64,000 nt of DNA from Chloroflexota bacterium (GTDB lineage: Bacteria; Chloroflexota; Anaerolineae; Aggregatilineales; UBA2796). The stretch spans positions 20,351 through 84,350 of the forward strand of contig JAJPHV010000079.1 in the NCBI GenBank assembly GCA_021325095.1. The letters are read 5' to 3'. Shown piece after piece: positions 18,240 to 26,963 of the stretch (its first letter is position 1; each line of letters begins with the position of its first letter). A program made the position numbers and the translations under genes. A model generated the notes under the pieces. That model had not been told where the DNA came from, searched no databases, and saw only the letters and a list, made by a program, of their open reading frames with translations.

Positions 18240-19394
18240 CTAATTAGCCTCCTGTTCAGGCACGGCCCAGGCACGCAGGAGGTTATCTACATCATCCGTG
18301 CCCAGGGGTCGCTGATCGGCCAGCGCTTTAATGCGTTGAGTCGCTTGCTTGATCTGCGCGTCTGTTAATGATAAACCCAATTCTTGCGCACGGCTACGAA
18401 CCGCATTCCACCCGGTCAGGCGGTGGCCGATCTGCACGTCACGCTTCAGGCCAAAGTCCGCCGGGTCAATGCTCTCATAGGTCTCCGGCGCGGCCAGCAC
18501 TGCCTTTGTGTGGATGCCTGCCTTATGCGTGAAGGCCGTCGCCCCGGTGATGTAGTTGTTGAAGGGTACGCTGACCCCGACCATCTCCGCGACCATGTGA
18601 TCGATGGCATACAGGCGATCCAGGCGGTACTTGGCCGTGATCTGCGGACGGTTGAGCATGTACAGCCGCGCAATCAGCCCGCCAAGCGGCGTGATCCCGT
18701 TGCGCTCTCCGATGCCGAGGACGGTGGTATCGATGTGGGTTGCACCCGCTTCCAGGGCAGCGTAGGCGTTGGCGATGGCGCAGCCGGCGTCGTTGTGGCC
18801 GTGAAATTCCACGTCCAGACGGGTCAGGCGGCGAAGCTGGGCGACAAGCTGCGTCACCTGTGAGGGGGTGGCGATGCCTACCGTGTCGGCCACGCCCAGA
18901 CGGTTGACGACGCCCAACTGCGCAACGGCCAGGTAGACACGCAGCAGGTCGGCCTCATCGCTGCGGAACGAGTCCTCGGTGCTGAACCGCAGAATGATGT
19001 GTGGCGCTTGCTGGCGGATGAAGCACAGCACGTCACGCGCCATGTCGATGATCTCGTCGATAGTCTTGCCGTGACTGTGCTTGCGCAGCGCAGGCGATGT
19101 GCCGATCACCACGTCCAGGCCGCCGACGCCCGTATCCAGCGCGCGTAGGGCGTCCTCGCGGTTGCAGCGGATGTGCGTCAGGATAGTCGCTTTCAGCTTG
19201 AGGCCGACGATCATCCGCACGTCGGCGTCGCTCTGGGCGGAGGCCAGCGGCGACGAGAGTTCGAGCATCTCGACGCCAAATTCGTCCAGTGCCGTTGCGA
19301 TCTGCACTTTCTGTTCGGGCGTGAAGAAAGCGCCCGCGAATTGTTCCCCTTCGCGGAGGGTCGATTCGATGATGGCAAAGTTTTCGAGGGACAT
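18240..19394 (-). CDS. lysS: Homocitrate synthase
   Basis: This is the first committed step of the aminoadipate route: acetyl-CoA plus 2-oxoglutarate gives homocitrate. The 384-residue TIM-barrel protein has the DRE-TIM metallolyase signature in modified form ([15 protein letters not shown]), [11 protein letters not shown] and [19 protein letters not shown] (metal-binding His pair). [13 protein letters not shown] reads here as [13 protein letters not shown], followed by [10 protein letters not shown]. The E-S-T-L-R-E-G-E-Q start and [11 protein letters not shown] are typical of homocitrate synthases rather than isopropylmalate synthases. AGGAG lies six bases before the start. Feedback by lysine is usual in this family but cannot be read here. 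Confidence 0.9.
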   Translation of the reverse strand: MSLENFAIIESTLREGEQFAGAFFTPEQKVQIATALDEFGVEMLELSSPLASAQSDADVRMIVGLKLKATILTHIRCNREDALRALDTGVGGLDVVIGTSPALRKHSHGKTIDEIIDMARDVLCFIRQQAPHIILRFSTEDSFRSDEADLLRVYLAVAQLGVVNRLGVADTVGIATPSQVTQLVAQLRRLTRLDVEFHGHNDAGCAIANAYAALEAGATHIDTTVLGIGERNGITPLGGLIARLYMLNRPQITAKYRLDRLYAIDHMVAEMVGVSVPFNNYITGATAFTHKAGIHTKAVLAAPETYESIDPADFGLKRDVQIGHRLTGWNAVRSRAQELGLSLTDAQIKQATQRIKALADQRPLGTDDVDNLLRAWAVPEQEAN

Positions 19395-19426
19395 GTTTTC
19401 TCCTGTTGCGAATTGAAGATTCGCCG

Positions 19427-20041
19427 TTAGTTCCGATAATCGCCAATCGGACGAACCAGTGACAGACCAGCATGCAGCGCGCTTTGCCAGCTTGAATCCT
19501 GGGAAATGCTGGTGAGCGGGCGCGGCAGCGAGGGTTCAACTGCTGGCGGTTGCAGCGCCAGGCTCCACCACGAGACATCGTGCCACTTGCCCAACTTGTA
19601 GCCGACAGCGCGATACACACCCACAGGCTGGAACCCAACGGCGGTGTGCAGGCTCACGCTGGCCTCGTTGGGCAGTGCAATCCCGGCGTAGACGTTGAAA
19701 AAGCCTTGCAGACGTAGCAAGGCGAACAAGGAAGTATACAGGCCGCGCCCAACGCCCATCCGGTGCGCTCGTGGATCAACGTACACGGTGGCATCAACCG
19801 ACCACTGATAGGCGGCGCGCTCGCGGTGGCGGCTGGCATAGGCGTAACCGACAACACGTCCTTGCCCGTTTTCGCAGACCAGCCAGGGGAACAACCTCAG
19901 CGTCTTGCGAATACGTTCGCGCATCTCCTCCACCGGGGGCGGCTCCAGCTCGAAGGAGATCGGCGTGTTCTGCACATACGGTGCATATATGGCCTGGATC
20001 GCCCCGGCGTCCGCCTCAGTGGCAAGTCGGATAGTGGTCAC
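19427..20041 (-). CDS. GNAT acetyltransferase (phosphinothricin/methionine-sulfone acetyltransferase-like)
   Basis: This 204-residue N-acetyltransferase acts on small amino-acid-like substrates using acetyl-CoA. Its family features are [14 protein letters not shown] near the N-terminus, [17 protein letters not shown], and the CoA-binding turn [36 protein letters not shown], the PAT/MddA-type C-terminus, closes the protein. GTG at 20041 has GAGGG seven bases upstream and is preferred over TTG at 20047. It sits in the lysine operon between lysJ and homocitrate synthase. It may detoxify amino acid analogues or act on a pathway intermediate; the operon position makes the second worth testing, but nothing in the sequence decides it. 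Confidence 0.82.
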   Translation of the reverse strand: MTTIRLATEADAGAIQAIYAPYVQNTPISFELEPPPVEEMRERIRKTLRLFPWLVCENGQGRVVGYAYASRHRERAAYQWSVDATVYVDPRAHRMGVGRGLYTSLFALLRLQGFFNVYAGIALPNEASVSLHTAVGFQPVGVYRAVGYKLGKWHDVSWWSLALQPPAVEPSLPRPLTSISQDSSWQSALHAGLSLVRPIGDYRN

Positions 20042-20073
20042 GTGCAAACCCTCTGTTGAGTCGCAAAGAAGGA

Positions 20074-21243
20074 TCAGGCCAACTCCGGCGCGGCGCTCAA
20101 TACCTTCTCGATAGCCTGCGCGACAAGTTCCAAGTCCTGCTGCGAGATAACCAGCGGCGGCAGCAAACGCAGCACGGTGGCCCCGGCGGGCAGCGCCAGC
20201 ACGCCCTGCTCCTGCAGCGCCTTCAAGACGGGTGTCACTTTGCTGCGCAGTTCGATGCCGATGATCAGACCCAGACCGCGCACCTCACGTACCTTGTCGG
20301 TGGGCAGGTCGGCCAGCCGTTCGAGCATCCAGCCGCCGAGTGCTGCCGCACGCCCTGCTAAGTCCTCGTTCACCAGCACGTCGAGCGCGGCAATGGCAGC
20401 GGCACACATCAGCGGGTTGCCGCCGAAGGTCGCGCCGTGCGTCATCGGCTGCAACTCGCCCACCCGATCCCCGATCAGGCACGCCCCAAAGGGCAGGCCA
20501 CCCGCAATGGACTTGGCGACGGGCATCAGATCGGGTTCCAGGCCGTAGTGCTGGTAGGCAAAGAGCTTGCCCGTGCGCCCAAAGCCTGTCTGAATCTCGT
20601 CCAGGATGAACATTGCGCCGCGTTCCCGGCACAGCTTTTGCAAGCCGCGCAGGTAGTCCGCCTGGGCCGGATGCACACCGCCCTCACCCTGCACCGGCTC
20701 GACGATGATCGCAGCGGTCTGGTCGGTGATGGCAGCATCGGCTGCGGCCAGGTCATTGTAGGCAATGTGGGTGTAATTGGGAACGAGCGGCTGGAAGGGT
20801 TCGCGGTACTTCGGTTCCCAGGTTGCGGACAACGCGCCCATCGTCCGCCCGTGAAAGCCGCGCCTGGTGGCGATGATCTCTTTGCGGCCCGTCGCCAGCT
20901 TGGCGAACTTGAGCGCCGCCTCGACGGCCTCTGTGCCGCTGTTGCACAGGTACGCCCGGCGCAGCCCGGCCAGCGCCGTCAGTTTGTCGAGCAGGGCCGC
21001 GCGCTTGTCATTGTAGAAAATCTCCGGGCAGCTCATCAGGATGCCCGCTTGTTCACGGATAGCGGCGACGATTGCCGGATGCGCATGGCCCATATTGGCT
21101 GCGCCCTGCCCACCGACGCAATCGATGTAGCGGTTGCCCGCGTCGTCGAAGAGATACGCGCCCTCGCCACGAACAATGGTCAGCGGGCGCTTCGGATAAA
21201 CGCCGCTGGTATGTGCATTTTCGATGTCCATGCTGCTGGTCAT
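20074..21243 (-). CDS. lysJ: [LysW]-aminoadipate semialdehyde/acetylornithine transaminase
   Basis: This class III PLP aminotransferase (389 aa) converts the carrier-bound semialdehyde to LysW-lysine using glutamate, and in relatives it also acts on acetylornithine. Segments seen are YIDCVGGQGAANMGHAHP, FCNSGTEAVEAA-type (LCNSGTEAVEAALKFAK), RRGFHGRTMGALS, and the PLP Asp in ILDEIQTGFGRTG. The Schiff-base Lys lies in PVAKSIAGGLPFG and THGATFGGNPL is conserved. The ATG overlaps the lysZ stop by four bases. Adjacent lysZ and other lysine genes favour a LysJ role; ArgD activity may coexist since no separate argD is in the window. Confidence 0.9.
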   Translation of the reverse strand: MTSSMDIENAHTSGVYPKRPLTIVRGEGAYLFDDAGNRYIDCVGGQGAANMGHAHPAIVAAIREQAGILMSCPEIFYNDKRAALLDKLTALAGLRRAYLCNSGTEAVEAALKFAKLATGRKEIIATRRGFHGRTMGALSATWEPKYREPFQPLVPNYTHIAYNDLAAADAAITDQTAAIIVEPVQGEGGVHPAQADYLRGLQKLCRERGAMFILDEIQTGFGRTGKLFAYQHYGLEPDLMPVAKSIAGGLPFGACLIGDRVGELQPMTHGATFGGNPLMCAAAIAALDVLVNEDLAGRAAALGGWMLERLADLPTDKVREVRGLGLIIGIELRSKVTPVLKALQEQGVLALPAGATVLRLLPPLVISQQDLELVAQAIEKVLSAAPELA

Positions 21244-22052
21244 TGGGTAATCACCGTCCCTTCGCCTTCCAATGCTGCTCGGATAGGATTTGGTCGCCGC
21301 GAGTCGGCCAGGACCACACGCGGTACGCCCACTTCAAGCGCTTCCTGGGCGGCCAGCACCTTTTTCTTCATGCGGCCCCCCGCAAGGTCGATAGCGCGCG
21401 TCATTTCGTTTTTGCCCAGATGCCGGATCAGGCTGGCCTCGTCGGGGAAGTGCGCCAGCAGGCCCGGCACGTTGCTGAGAATGACCAGCGTATCGGCGTT
21501 GATGGCCCCCGCCACCATCGCTGCGGCCCGATCCCCGTCCACATTGAGTCGTTCGCATTCCAGGCCAAGTGCCAGTGGCGCAATGACCGGCGTGTACCCG
21601 GCGTCCAGCAGCAGGCGCAGCAGCGCCCCATTGATCTGCTCGATGCGTCCGGTGTAGTCGTCGCGGACGACACGCTGCTTGCCCGTCACCGGGTCAATGG
21701 CCCGTACCGCGTCCTTGCGGCGTGCCCCCATCAACCGCCCGTCCACGCCGCTCAGGCCAACGGCATTCACGCCGAGCGACTGCAATTTCGTGACCAGCTG
21801 TTTGTTGACCTGTCCTGCGGCAGCCATCGTATAGACTTCGAGCGTTTCGGGATCGGTATAACGGCTGACATAGCCCGACGGCGACTGGATGGTGCGCGCC
21901 GGAACGCCCATGCGCGCCGCCAGGCTATCGGCTGCGGCGCTTGTGCCATGTACGACGACGACCTGCTGCCCGGTCTGCACCACCGCAGACACGTCAGCGC
22001 ATACTGCGTCGATGTCCACGCCTGCGCCTCCCCCTACCTTGATTACGATCAT
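21240..22052 (-). CDS. lysZ: [LysW]-aminoadipate kinase
   Basis: This 270-residue amino-acid kinase phosphorylates the side-chain carboxylate of LysW-bound aminoadipate. It begins MIVIKVGGGAG, the family phosphate loop. VVVVHGTSAAAD, SPSGYVSRYTDPETLEVY and GVNAVGLSGVDGRLMG follow; the last two are characteristic of LysZ compared with ArgB. ECERLNVDGDRAAAMVA and the late AGGRMKKKV are also present. The ATG at 22052 has GGAGGG at good spacing; the open frame runs further upstream only through the tRNA gene. It is the first gene of the operon. I found no LysW, LysX or LysY gene in the window, so those must lie elsewhere. Confidence 0.92.
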   Translation of the reverse strand: MIVIKVGGGAGVDIDAVCADVSAVVQTGQQVVVVHGTSAAADSLAARMGVPARTIQSPSGYVSRYTDPETLEVYTMAAAGQVNKQLVTKLQSLGVNAVGLSGVDGRLMGARRKDAVRAIDPVTGKQRVVRDDYTGRIEQINGALLRLLLDAGYTPVIAPLALGLECERLNVDGDRAAAMVAGAINADTLVILSNVPGLLAHFPDEASLIRHLGKNEMTRAIDLAGGRMKKKVLAAQEALEVGVPRVVLADSRRPNPIRAALEGEGTVITQ

Positions 22053-22103
22053 CGCTGTTTCCCTCCTGCGATACGTTTGCTGCGAATGCTCGCCAGTGCG
22101 GGC

Positions 22104-22132
22104 TTGACGTTCCTTGCTGGTGCTGCTACAAT
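22104..22132 (+). promoter_or_regulatory. Promoter of tRNA-Glu
   Basis: TTGACG, a 17-base spacer and TACAAT, with TGC directly before the -10 box. The expected start point is about eight bases before the tRNA. This strong sigma-70-type promoter lies in the divergent gap between lysZ and the tRNA. Confidence 0.8.
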
Positions 22133-22147
22133 GCAGCGAGTTTTGTG

Positions 22148-22220
22148 GCCCCATTCGTCTAGAGGCCCAGGACGTGGCCCTCTCAAGGCCAAAACAGGGG
22201 TTCGAATCCCCTATGGGGCA
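22148..22220 (+). tRNA. tRNA-Glu (anticodon CTC)
   Basis: This 73-base cloverleaf has acceptor arms GCCCCAT and ATGGGGC pairing perfectly, with discriminator A. The D-arm region is TCGTCTAGAGGCCCAGGAC. The anticodon stem TGGCC/GGCCA holds loop CTCTCAA, giving anticodon CTC for GAG codons. The T-arm is AGGGG-TTCGAAT-CCCCT. CCA is not encoded. A TTGACG-17-TACAAT promoter precedes it and a strong hairpin follows about 50 bases later. Confidence 0.96.
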
Positions 22221-22271
22221 CAATAACGGACTGGTAAGTTATCAACCAAGACCTATCCTCTCCCAAACAAA

Positions 22272-22303
22272 AACGCCCTTCCAGGTCTTCTGGAAGGGCG
22301 TTC
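22272..22303. terminator. Strong hairpin, terminator-like on both strands
   Basis: The perfect arms AACGCCCTTCCAG and CTGGAAGGGCGTT are separated by a five-base loop. On the plus strand it follows the tRNA and has a T-poor tail (TTCGCGTTT). On the minus strand it is followed by TTTTTGTTT, a good U-tract. It probably ends the tRNA transcript and blocks read-through from the insertion-sequence remnants. Confidence 0.7.
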
Positions 22304-22382
22304 GCGTTTCCTCTCAGTTACGCTAGACGCAGGGCATCACCCTCCATACGACCTGTACGGTGGCTGGCTACCTTTTTTAGCT

Positions 22383-22673
22383 TTAGCCTCGAAGCTGTTG
22401 CTTACGAGTTGATGAGCCATTGGTGCGTCTCGCTACTTGATCCATCTGCCGAATAGCTTCTTGATTGTGGCGTGTTGCCAATGAAAAGTCAACTAATCGT
22501 GGTGTAGCAAATTGCACAAACGCGAGACCGCTTTTCTGGGCGAGTGATTGAACCCGTCTTATACTGCGAGCCTGTCAGTCTTGAGAGATAAACGGCTTGT
22601 CATACTTATTCATCGCTTTGGCACACATAGTTGCCACGTAAGGTGTAGAGGTGTCAACGTAGATACGGATCAT
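22383..22673 (-). other. Possible decayed reading frame with in-frame TGA
   Basis: From the ATG at 22673 the reverse strand encodes 32 codons (MIRIYVDTSTPYVATM at the start), a TGA at 22577-22575, and then 63 further open codons ending at TAA (22385-22383). The first residues resemble the opening strand of PIN-type proteins (I-R-I-Y-x-D-T-S), but nothing after supports that family. It lies beside transposase remnants and may simply be old mobile-element cargo. I cannot assign a function. Confidence 0.2.
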
Positions 22674-22706
22674 TCCAATCGCGTTTCCACTTGCGAGCTT
22701 ATGACC

Positions 22707-22806
22707 GAACTGATTCAGACTTTCACGCCAAGTGGTGACGCAAGTTAATGAGCGCAAAAAACGAGATGATGAGCGGCCAGGAAATTGACGTCTTTTCGGT
22801 CAAATC
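22707..22806 (-). pseudogene. Second, older C-terminal fragment of an IS5-type transposase
   Basis: The reverse strand reads DRKDVNFLAAHHLVF, then INLRHHLA. This is clearly a diverged copy of the end of the neighbouring transposase remnant (DRKDVYFWAAHHLVF, INLRHQLA). Base for base, about 97 positions align with 22809-22906, with an internal frame slip. Only the last 30 codons survive. Confidence 0.6.
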
Positions 22807-22808
22807 GT

Positions 22809-23250
22809 GAACTGATTCAAGCTTTTGGCGCCAACTGGTGACGAAGGTTGATCAGGGTAAAGACGAGATGATGGGCCGCCCAGAAATACACGTCCTTGCG
22901 GTCATGACGAATGAGCAAGGCGCGGAATTTGTCAATCCAGGCAAAGGAGCGTTCGCTGCAGAAGCGGCGTTTGTAGACTTGGGCATTGAACCGCCGTTTG
23001 CGTCCGCGCTTGATGGTCTTGCGATTGCGTTTGTGCTCGGCCATATTGGGAATGAGCCGGTAGTTGAAGCAGACGCGGCGCGCGTCATGGGTATCAAAAG
23101 CACTATCGGCTGTGCTGCCAGACCCATGCAAAGCTGCCGTCCCAGCTCCATTTCCGAAAGTGGTAGTACACGGCTTGCCAACTGCTCTCCTTTTGGTCGG
23201 GTCGCTTGGGTCGGCAGCGACCGGCATACGAGCGAATGAAACCGATCTTA
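22809..23250 (-). pseudogene. Remnant of an IS5-family transposase gene
   Basis: The reverse strand ends with KRRFNAQVYKRRFCSERSFA, then DKFRALLIRHDRKDVYFWAA and INLRHQLAPKA. This is the C-terminal third of an ISL2-group IS5 transposase, including Y-x2-R-x3-E around the catalytic Glu. Upstream, the N-terminal part survives only in another frame as WQAVYYHFRKWSWDGSF-like sequence, with stops between, so at least one frameshift and a deletion separate the halves. It cannot encode an active enzyme. Bases 23251-23331 show nothing further. Confidence 0.8.
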
Positions 23251-23331
23251 AAAGGCCGCAATCAAGCGGCCCGGTTGTTGATTAGGTTCGTCAGCAGTGC
23301 GGGGAAATTGAACGCAGGGAGAGGTTGAAAG

Positions 23332-25734
23332 TTAGTGGATTTCGGCAAGGTTAACGACGGTTACGCCGTCGCCGCCTTCCTTCTCGTCGCCGCGTTGGTA
23401 ATTGCTGACCAGCGGGTGCTGGTGTAGGGCTTCCCGAATCGCCTTGCGCAGTGCGCCCGTGCCTTTGCCATGAATGATGCGCACGAAGGGCAAGCCGGCC
23501 ATGTAGGCGGCGTCGATGTAGCTATCCACCTGGCTCAGTGCATCCTCGACCTTCGCACCGCGCAGATCGAGTTCCAGCCCCGGCGATGCGCCCCGCGTCA
23601 TCTGCCGGTCCCGCTCGTTTCGCTCACGTCCCGCTGGCTGTCGGCTGGCCTTGCGCTCGCTGCGAGGGCGTTTCTCCAGCTCGTCCAGTTTGGCCCGGAC
23701 GCGCAGCCTTCCGATGGCGACTTCAGCATCGTAACCGGAAAGCTCGGTGATCTCGCCCTCCGATTTGAGCGACGACACCCAGACGATCTCGCCCAGGCGG
23801 AACTGCGGCTGTTCCGCGTCGATTTCCGGTATATCGGTCACGTTTTCGACAGGCGCACCGAGGCTCGACTTCAGGTCGAAGGCTTCCGCCTCAACGCGCT
23901 TGATAGCCTCCAATGGCTGGCCCGCCGCTTGCAAGCTGTGGCGCAGCCGCCGCACTTCCTGCCTCAATTCCTCCAGCTCGCGCTCCGCGATGCGTCGCGT
24001 CTCTGCGATCACATCGCGCCGCTCGCTCTCGACATCATCCAGCCGCTGGCGGAGTTCACGCTTCAGTTCTTCGGCCCGCTCCTGCTGCAGGATGGCTGCG
24101 TCGCGCGCTTTACGAGTTTCTTCGCGGGTCCTGGCGAGTTCATCCAGCAGGTCATCCGCGATTAACTCTTCTGTACCGACCATGCTCCGCGCATCGGCAA
24201 TGATCTCCTCCGGCAGACCGAGCCGTGTGGCAATCGCCAGCGCGTTAGAACGGCCCGGAATGCCCACCACCAGATGGTAGGTCGGGCGCAGCGTTTCCAG
24301 GTCGAACTCGACACTGGCGTTGCGCACACCTTTCCGGTCATGGCTGTAGACTTTCAGTTCGGGATGATGTGTGGTGACGAGCGTGGTCACGCTGCGATCC
24401 AGCAGATAGCTCAGAATCGCGCGCGCCAGCGCCGAGCCTTCGGCGGGATCGGTCCCTGCGCCCAGTTCGTCCAGGATAACGAGCGACTTGCTGTTCGCTT
24501 CCCGCAGGATGTTGATGGTGTTGGTCATGTGTGCGGAAAAGGTCGAGAGCGACTGCTCAATGCTCTGTTCGTCGCCGATGTCAGCGTAGACGCCCTCGAA
24601 CACCGACAGTTCTGCGCCTGCGTTCGCCGGAATATGCAGACCGCACTGCGCCATCAGCGTCAGGAGGCCCACTGTCTTGAGGGCCACCGTTTTGCCACCT
24701 GTGTTTGGCCCGGTAATGACCAGACAGTACGTGTCTTCGTCCAGCGCCAGATCAATCGGTACCACGGTGTGCGGGTTCAGGAGTGGATGGCGTGCCCCTT
24801 CCAGTTTGATCGTGCTGCCGGGGTGCTTTGACCCTTCCCCTGGCCGGAAGCCGACCAGTTTCGGCGCGGTGGCGCGGATCGCTTCGGCATACTTGGCCTT
24901 TGCCAAGATCATGTCCAGACGGGCCAGCCCTTCGACGGTATGGATGATGAACTCGGCCTCGTGCCCGACCAGATCGGTGAGTGCTTGCAATATGCGGCGG
25001 ATTTCGTTTTCCTCTTCGATTTGCAATTCGCGCCAGGCATTGTTGAGTTCGACGGTTGCCAGCGGCTCGATAAAGATTGTCGCCCCGCTGGACGACGAAT
25101 CGTGCACGATGCCGGGAATACGGCCTTTGAACTCGGCCCGCAGCGGGATCACATAGCGGCCATTGCGCTGCGTGATTAACTGCTCTTGCAAGAACTTAGC
25201 CCGGTTGGGGTCGTTGATCAGGTTGGTGAGGCGGCCCTGCAAGCGGTCAAACGCCTGTCGCATATCGCGCCGGATGATCGCCAGGCGCGGGCTGGCGCTG
25301 TCCACCACGTTGCCGTTGTCGTCGAGCACCTGACTGATCTCACCCTGCAAGGCGGTACACTCTTCCAGGCTATCGGCGATGTCGGCCAGCACCGGGAACT
25401 GCCCGCGCAGCCGCCCCAAGGTCCGGCGGATGGTCGTGGCCCGGCGCAGCGTGCCGCGAATGTCCAGAAAAGTTTGCGGTTCGAGGATGATGCCATGCGT
25501 GGCCTGGGTTGCTGCTTCGCGCACATCGCGCGCGCCGCCCAGCGTCAATTCTGATTTGGCATCAAGCAGTGCACGGGCTTCCGTCGTTTCCTGCTGCCAG
25601 GCCAGTGCCTCGCGCAGATCGCTGGTTGGCGTAAGCTGGCGAATCAACTCCGCGCCGGCGGAGAAACTCGAATGCCGCGCCACTTGCTCAAGGATCTTCG
25701 GCAGTTCGAGGACATTGACTGATTTTTCGTTCAT
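23332..25734 (-). CDS. mutS2: MutS2 endonuclease/ribosome-rescue ATPase
   Basis: This 800-residue protein has the MutS2 order: core helical domains, then the ABC-type ATPase with Walker A GPNTGGKTVALK and signature STFSAHM. Walker B is LVILDELGAGTDPAEGSALA, followed by the DxxTxTTHH-type switch (TLVTTHHPELK). A long coiled coil (about residues 510-610) is rich in Glu/Arg/Leu. A KOW-like segment precedes a C-terminal Smr nuclease domain with LDLRG and HGKGTGALR. Family members suppress recombination or split collided ribosomes. The ATG at 25734 fits the family (MNEKSVNVLELPKIL); an in-frame GTG at 25761 is possible. A strong promoter lies at 25801-25828. Confidence 0.96.
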   Translation of the reverse strand: MNEKSVNVLELPKILEQVARHSSFSAGAELIRQLTPTSDLREALAWQQETTEARALLDAKSELTLGGARDVREAATQATHGIILEPQTFLDIRGTLRRATTIRRTLGRLRGQFPVLADIADSLEECTALQGEISQVLDDNGNVVDSASPRLAIIRRDMRQAFDRLQGRLTNLINDPNRAKFLQEQLITQRNGRYVIPLRAEFKGRIPGIVHDSSSSGATIFIEPLATVELNNAWRELQIEEENEIRRILQALTDLVGHEAEFIIHTVEGLARLDMILAKAKYAEAIRATAPKLVGFRPGEGSKHPGSTIKLEGARHPLLNPHTVVPIDLALDEDTYCLVITGPNTGGKTVALKTVGLLTLMAQCGLHIPANAGAELSVFEGVYADIGDEQSIEQSLSTFSAHMTNTINILREANSKSLVILDELGAGTDPAEGSALARAILSYLLDRSVTTLVTTHHPELKVYSHDRKGVRNASVEFDLETLRPTYHLVVGIPGRSNALAIATRLGLPEEIIADARSMVGTEELIADDLLDELARTREETRKARDAAILQQERAEELKRELRQRLDDVESERRDVIAETRRIAERELEELRQEVRRLRHSLQAAGQPLEAIKRVEAEAFDLKSSLGAPVENVTDIPEIDAEQPQFRLGEIVWVSSLKSEGEITELSGYDAEVAIGRLRVRAKLDELEKRPRSERKASRQPAGRERNERDRQMTRGASPGLELDLRGAKVEDALSQVDSYIDAAYMAGLPFVRIIHGKGTGALRKAIREALHQHPLVSNYQRGDEKEGGDGVTVVNLAEIH

Positions 25735-25800
25735 AACGACCTGTATGGGGCTTACTTTCACAACCCGGAGATATGGAAAATTGCAGCGGAGGCGAGGAGA

Positions 25801-25828
25801 ATTATAGCAGATTGAGGCGTAAAGTCAA
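25801..25828 (-). promoter_or_regulatory. Promoter of mutS2
   Basis: On the reverse strand there is TTGACT, a 16-base spacer and TATAAT, placing the start point about 60 bases before the ATG. Confidence 0.75.
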
Positions 25829-25917
25829 CTGTGAAAGGGTCAGGAAAGACAGCCACGGGCGGACCTCAGCGGCGGGTCAACAGCGCCTGGTCGTCGGATA
25901 AGCGGTGCGCCTGCCGC

Positions 25918-25946
25918 TTGGGTATGCTTGAGGCTTGCGTTATAAT
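25918..25946 (+). promoter_or_regulatory. Promoter of the moxR-DUF58 pair
   Basis: TTGGGT, a 17-base spacer and TATAAT, 47 bases before the MoxR start codon. Confidence 0.7.
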
Positions 25947-25993
25947 GCCCCTTTCGTGAACGTGGCAGTGTTTAGTGGCGAGTAAATGACTGT

Positions 25994-26962
25994 ATGAAAC
26001 CTGTGCAAATGGTTGCAGAGCGCATCATCGACAACGTAAACCGGGTCATCATCGGCAAGCGCTCCGAGATTCGGCTGACCGTGATCGGCCTACTGTGCCA
26101 GGGACACGTGTTGCTGGAAGACGTGCCCGGCGTTGGCAAGACGGTCCTGGCGAAGGCGCTGGCCCGTTCCATCGGGTGCAGCTTCAGCCGCATCCAGTTT
26201 ACGCCGGATATGCTGCCATCGGACGTGACGGGCATTTCGGTCTTTAACCAGCAATCGCGCGAATTTGAGTTTCGGCCTGGCCCGATCTTTGCCCAGATCG
26301 TGCTGACCGACGAGATCAACCGGGCGACCCCCAAAACGCAGGCGGCGCTGCTTGAAGCGATGGAGGAAAGGCAAGTCACCGTTGACGGCATCACCTACCC
26401 GCTGGCGCAACCGTTCCTGGTGCTGGCAACCCAGAACCCGATTGAGTATGAAGGGACGTTTCCACTGCCGGAAGCGCAGCTTGACCGCTTCCTGCTGCGG
26501 CTGCGCCTGGGCTACCCCAATGCACAGGAAGAAATCGCCATGCTGGACTCGCAGCAGTTCAAGCACCCGCTGAATGATCTGGGACAGGTTGTGGCGATTG
26601 AAGAACTGGAAGCTGCACAAAAGGCGGTGCGCAACGTGTACGTCAACGACGATATGAAGCGTTACATCGTGGACATCGTGACGGCCACCCGCAACCAGCC
26701 GGATATTTACCTGGGGGCCAGCCCGCGTGGTGCGCTGGCCCTGTACCGCTCTGCCCAGGCGCGGGCCGCCGTCGCCGGGCGCGATCACGTGATCCCCGAC
26801 GACATCAAGGCGCTGGCCGAACCAGCCCTGGCGCACCGCGTCATCGTCGGCCCGACGGCGCGCATCAAAGAGGTGACGGCTCGCAGCATCATCCAGAATT
26901 TGCTCAACGCTATTCCTGTGCCAGGAGCAACGGTGGGGCTGCGCCCGATCACGATCTCCTGA
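25994..26962 (+). CDS. MoxR-family AAA+ ATPase
   Basis: This 322-residue chaperone-like ATPase is of the MoxR/RavA group. Walker A is in [16 protein letters not shown], with [12 protein letters not shown] and [20 protein letters not shown] (Walker B) following. [19 protein letters not shown] and [20 protein letters not shown] (sensor 1 and arginine finger region) complete the motor, and there is a helical lid with [10 protein letters not shown]. These proteins typically mature a partner carrying a VWA or DUF58 domain. The DUF58 gene starts one base after this stop, so the two are surely co-translated and probably act together. Confidence 0.95.
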   Translation: MKPVQMVAERIIDNVNRVIIGKRSEIRLTVIGLLCQGHVLLEDVPGVGKTVLAKALARSIGCSFSRIQFTPDMLPSDVTGISVFNQQSREFEFRPGPIFAQIVLTDEINRATPKTQAALLEAMEERQVTVDGITYPLAQPFLVLATQNPIEYEGTFPLPEAQLDRFLLRLRLGYPNAQEEIAMLDSQQFKHPLNDLGQVVAIEELEAAQKAVRNVYVNDDMKRYIVDIVTATRNQPDIYLGASPRGALALYRSAQARAAVAGRDHVIPDDIKALAEPALAHRVIVGPTARIKEVTARSIIQNLLNAIPVPGATVGLRPITIS

Positions 26963-26963
26963 G

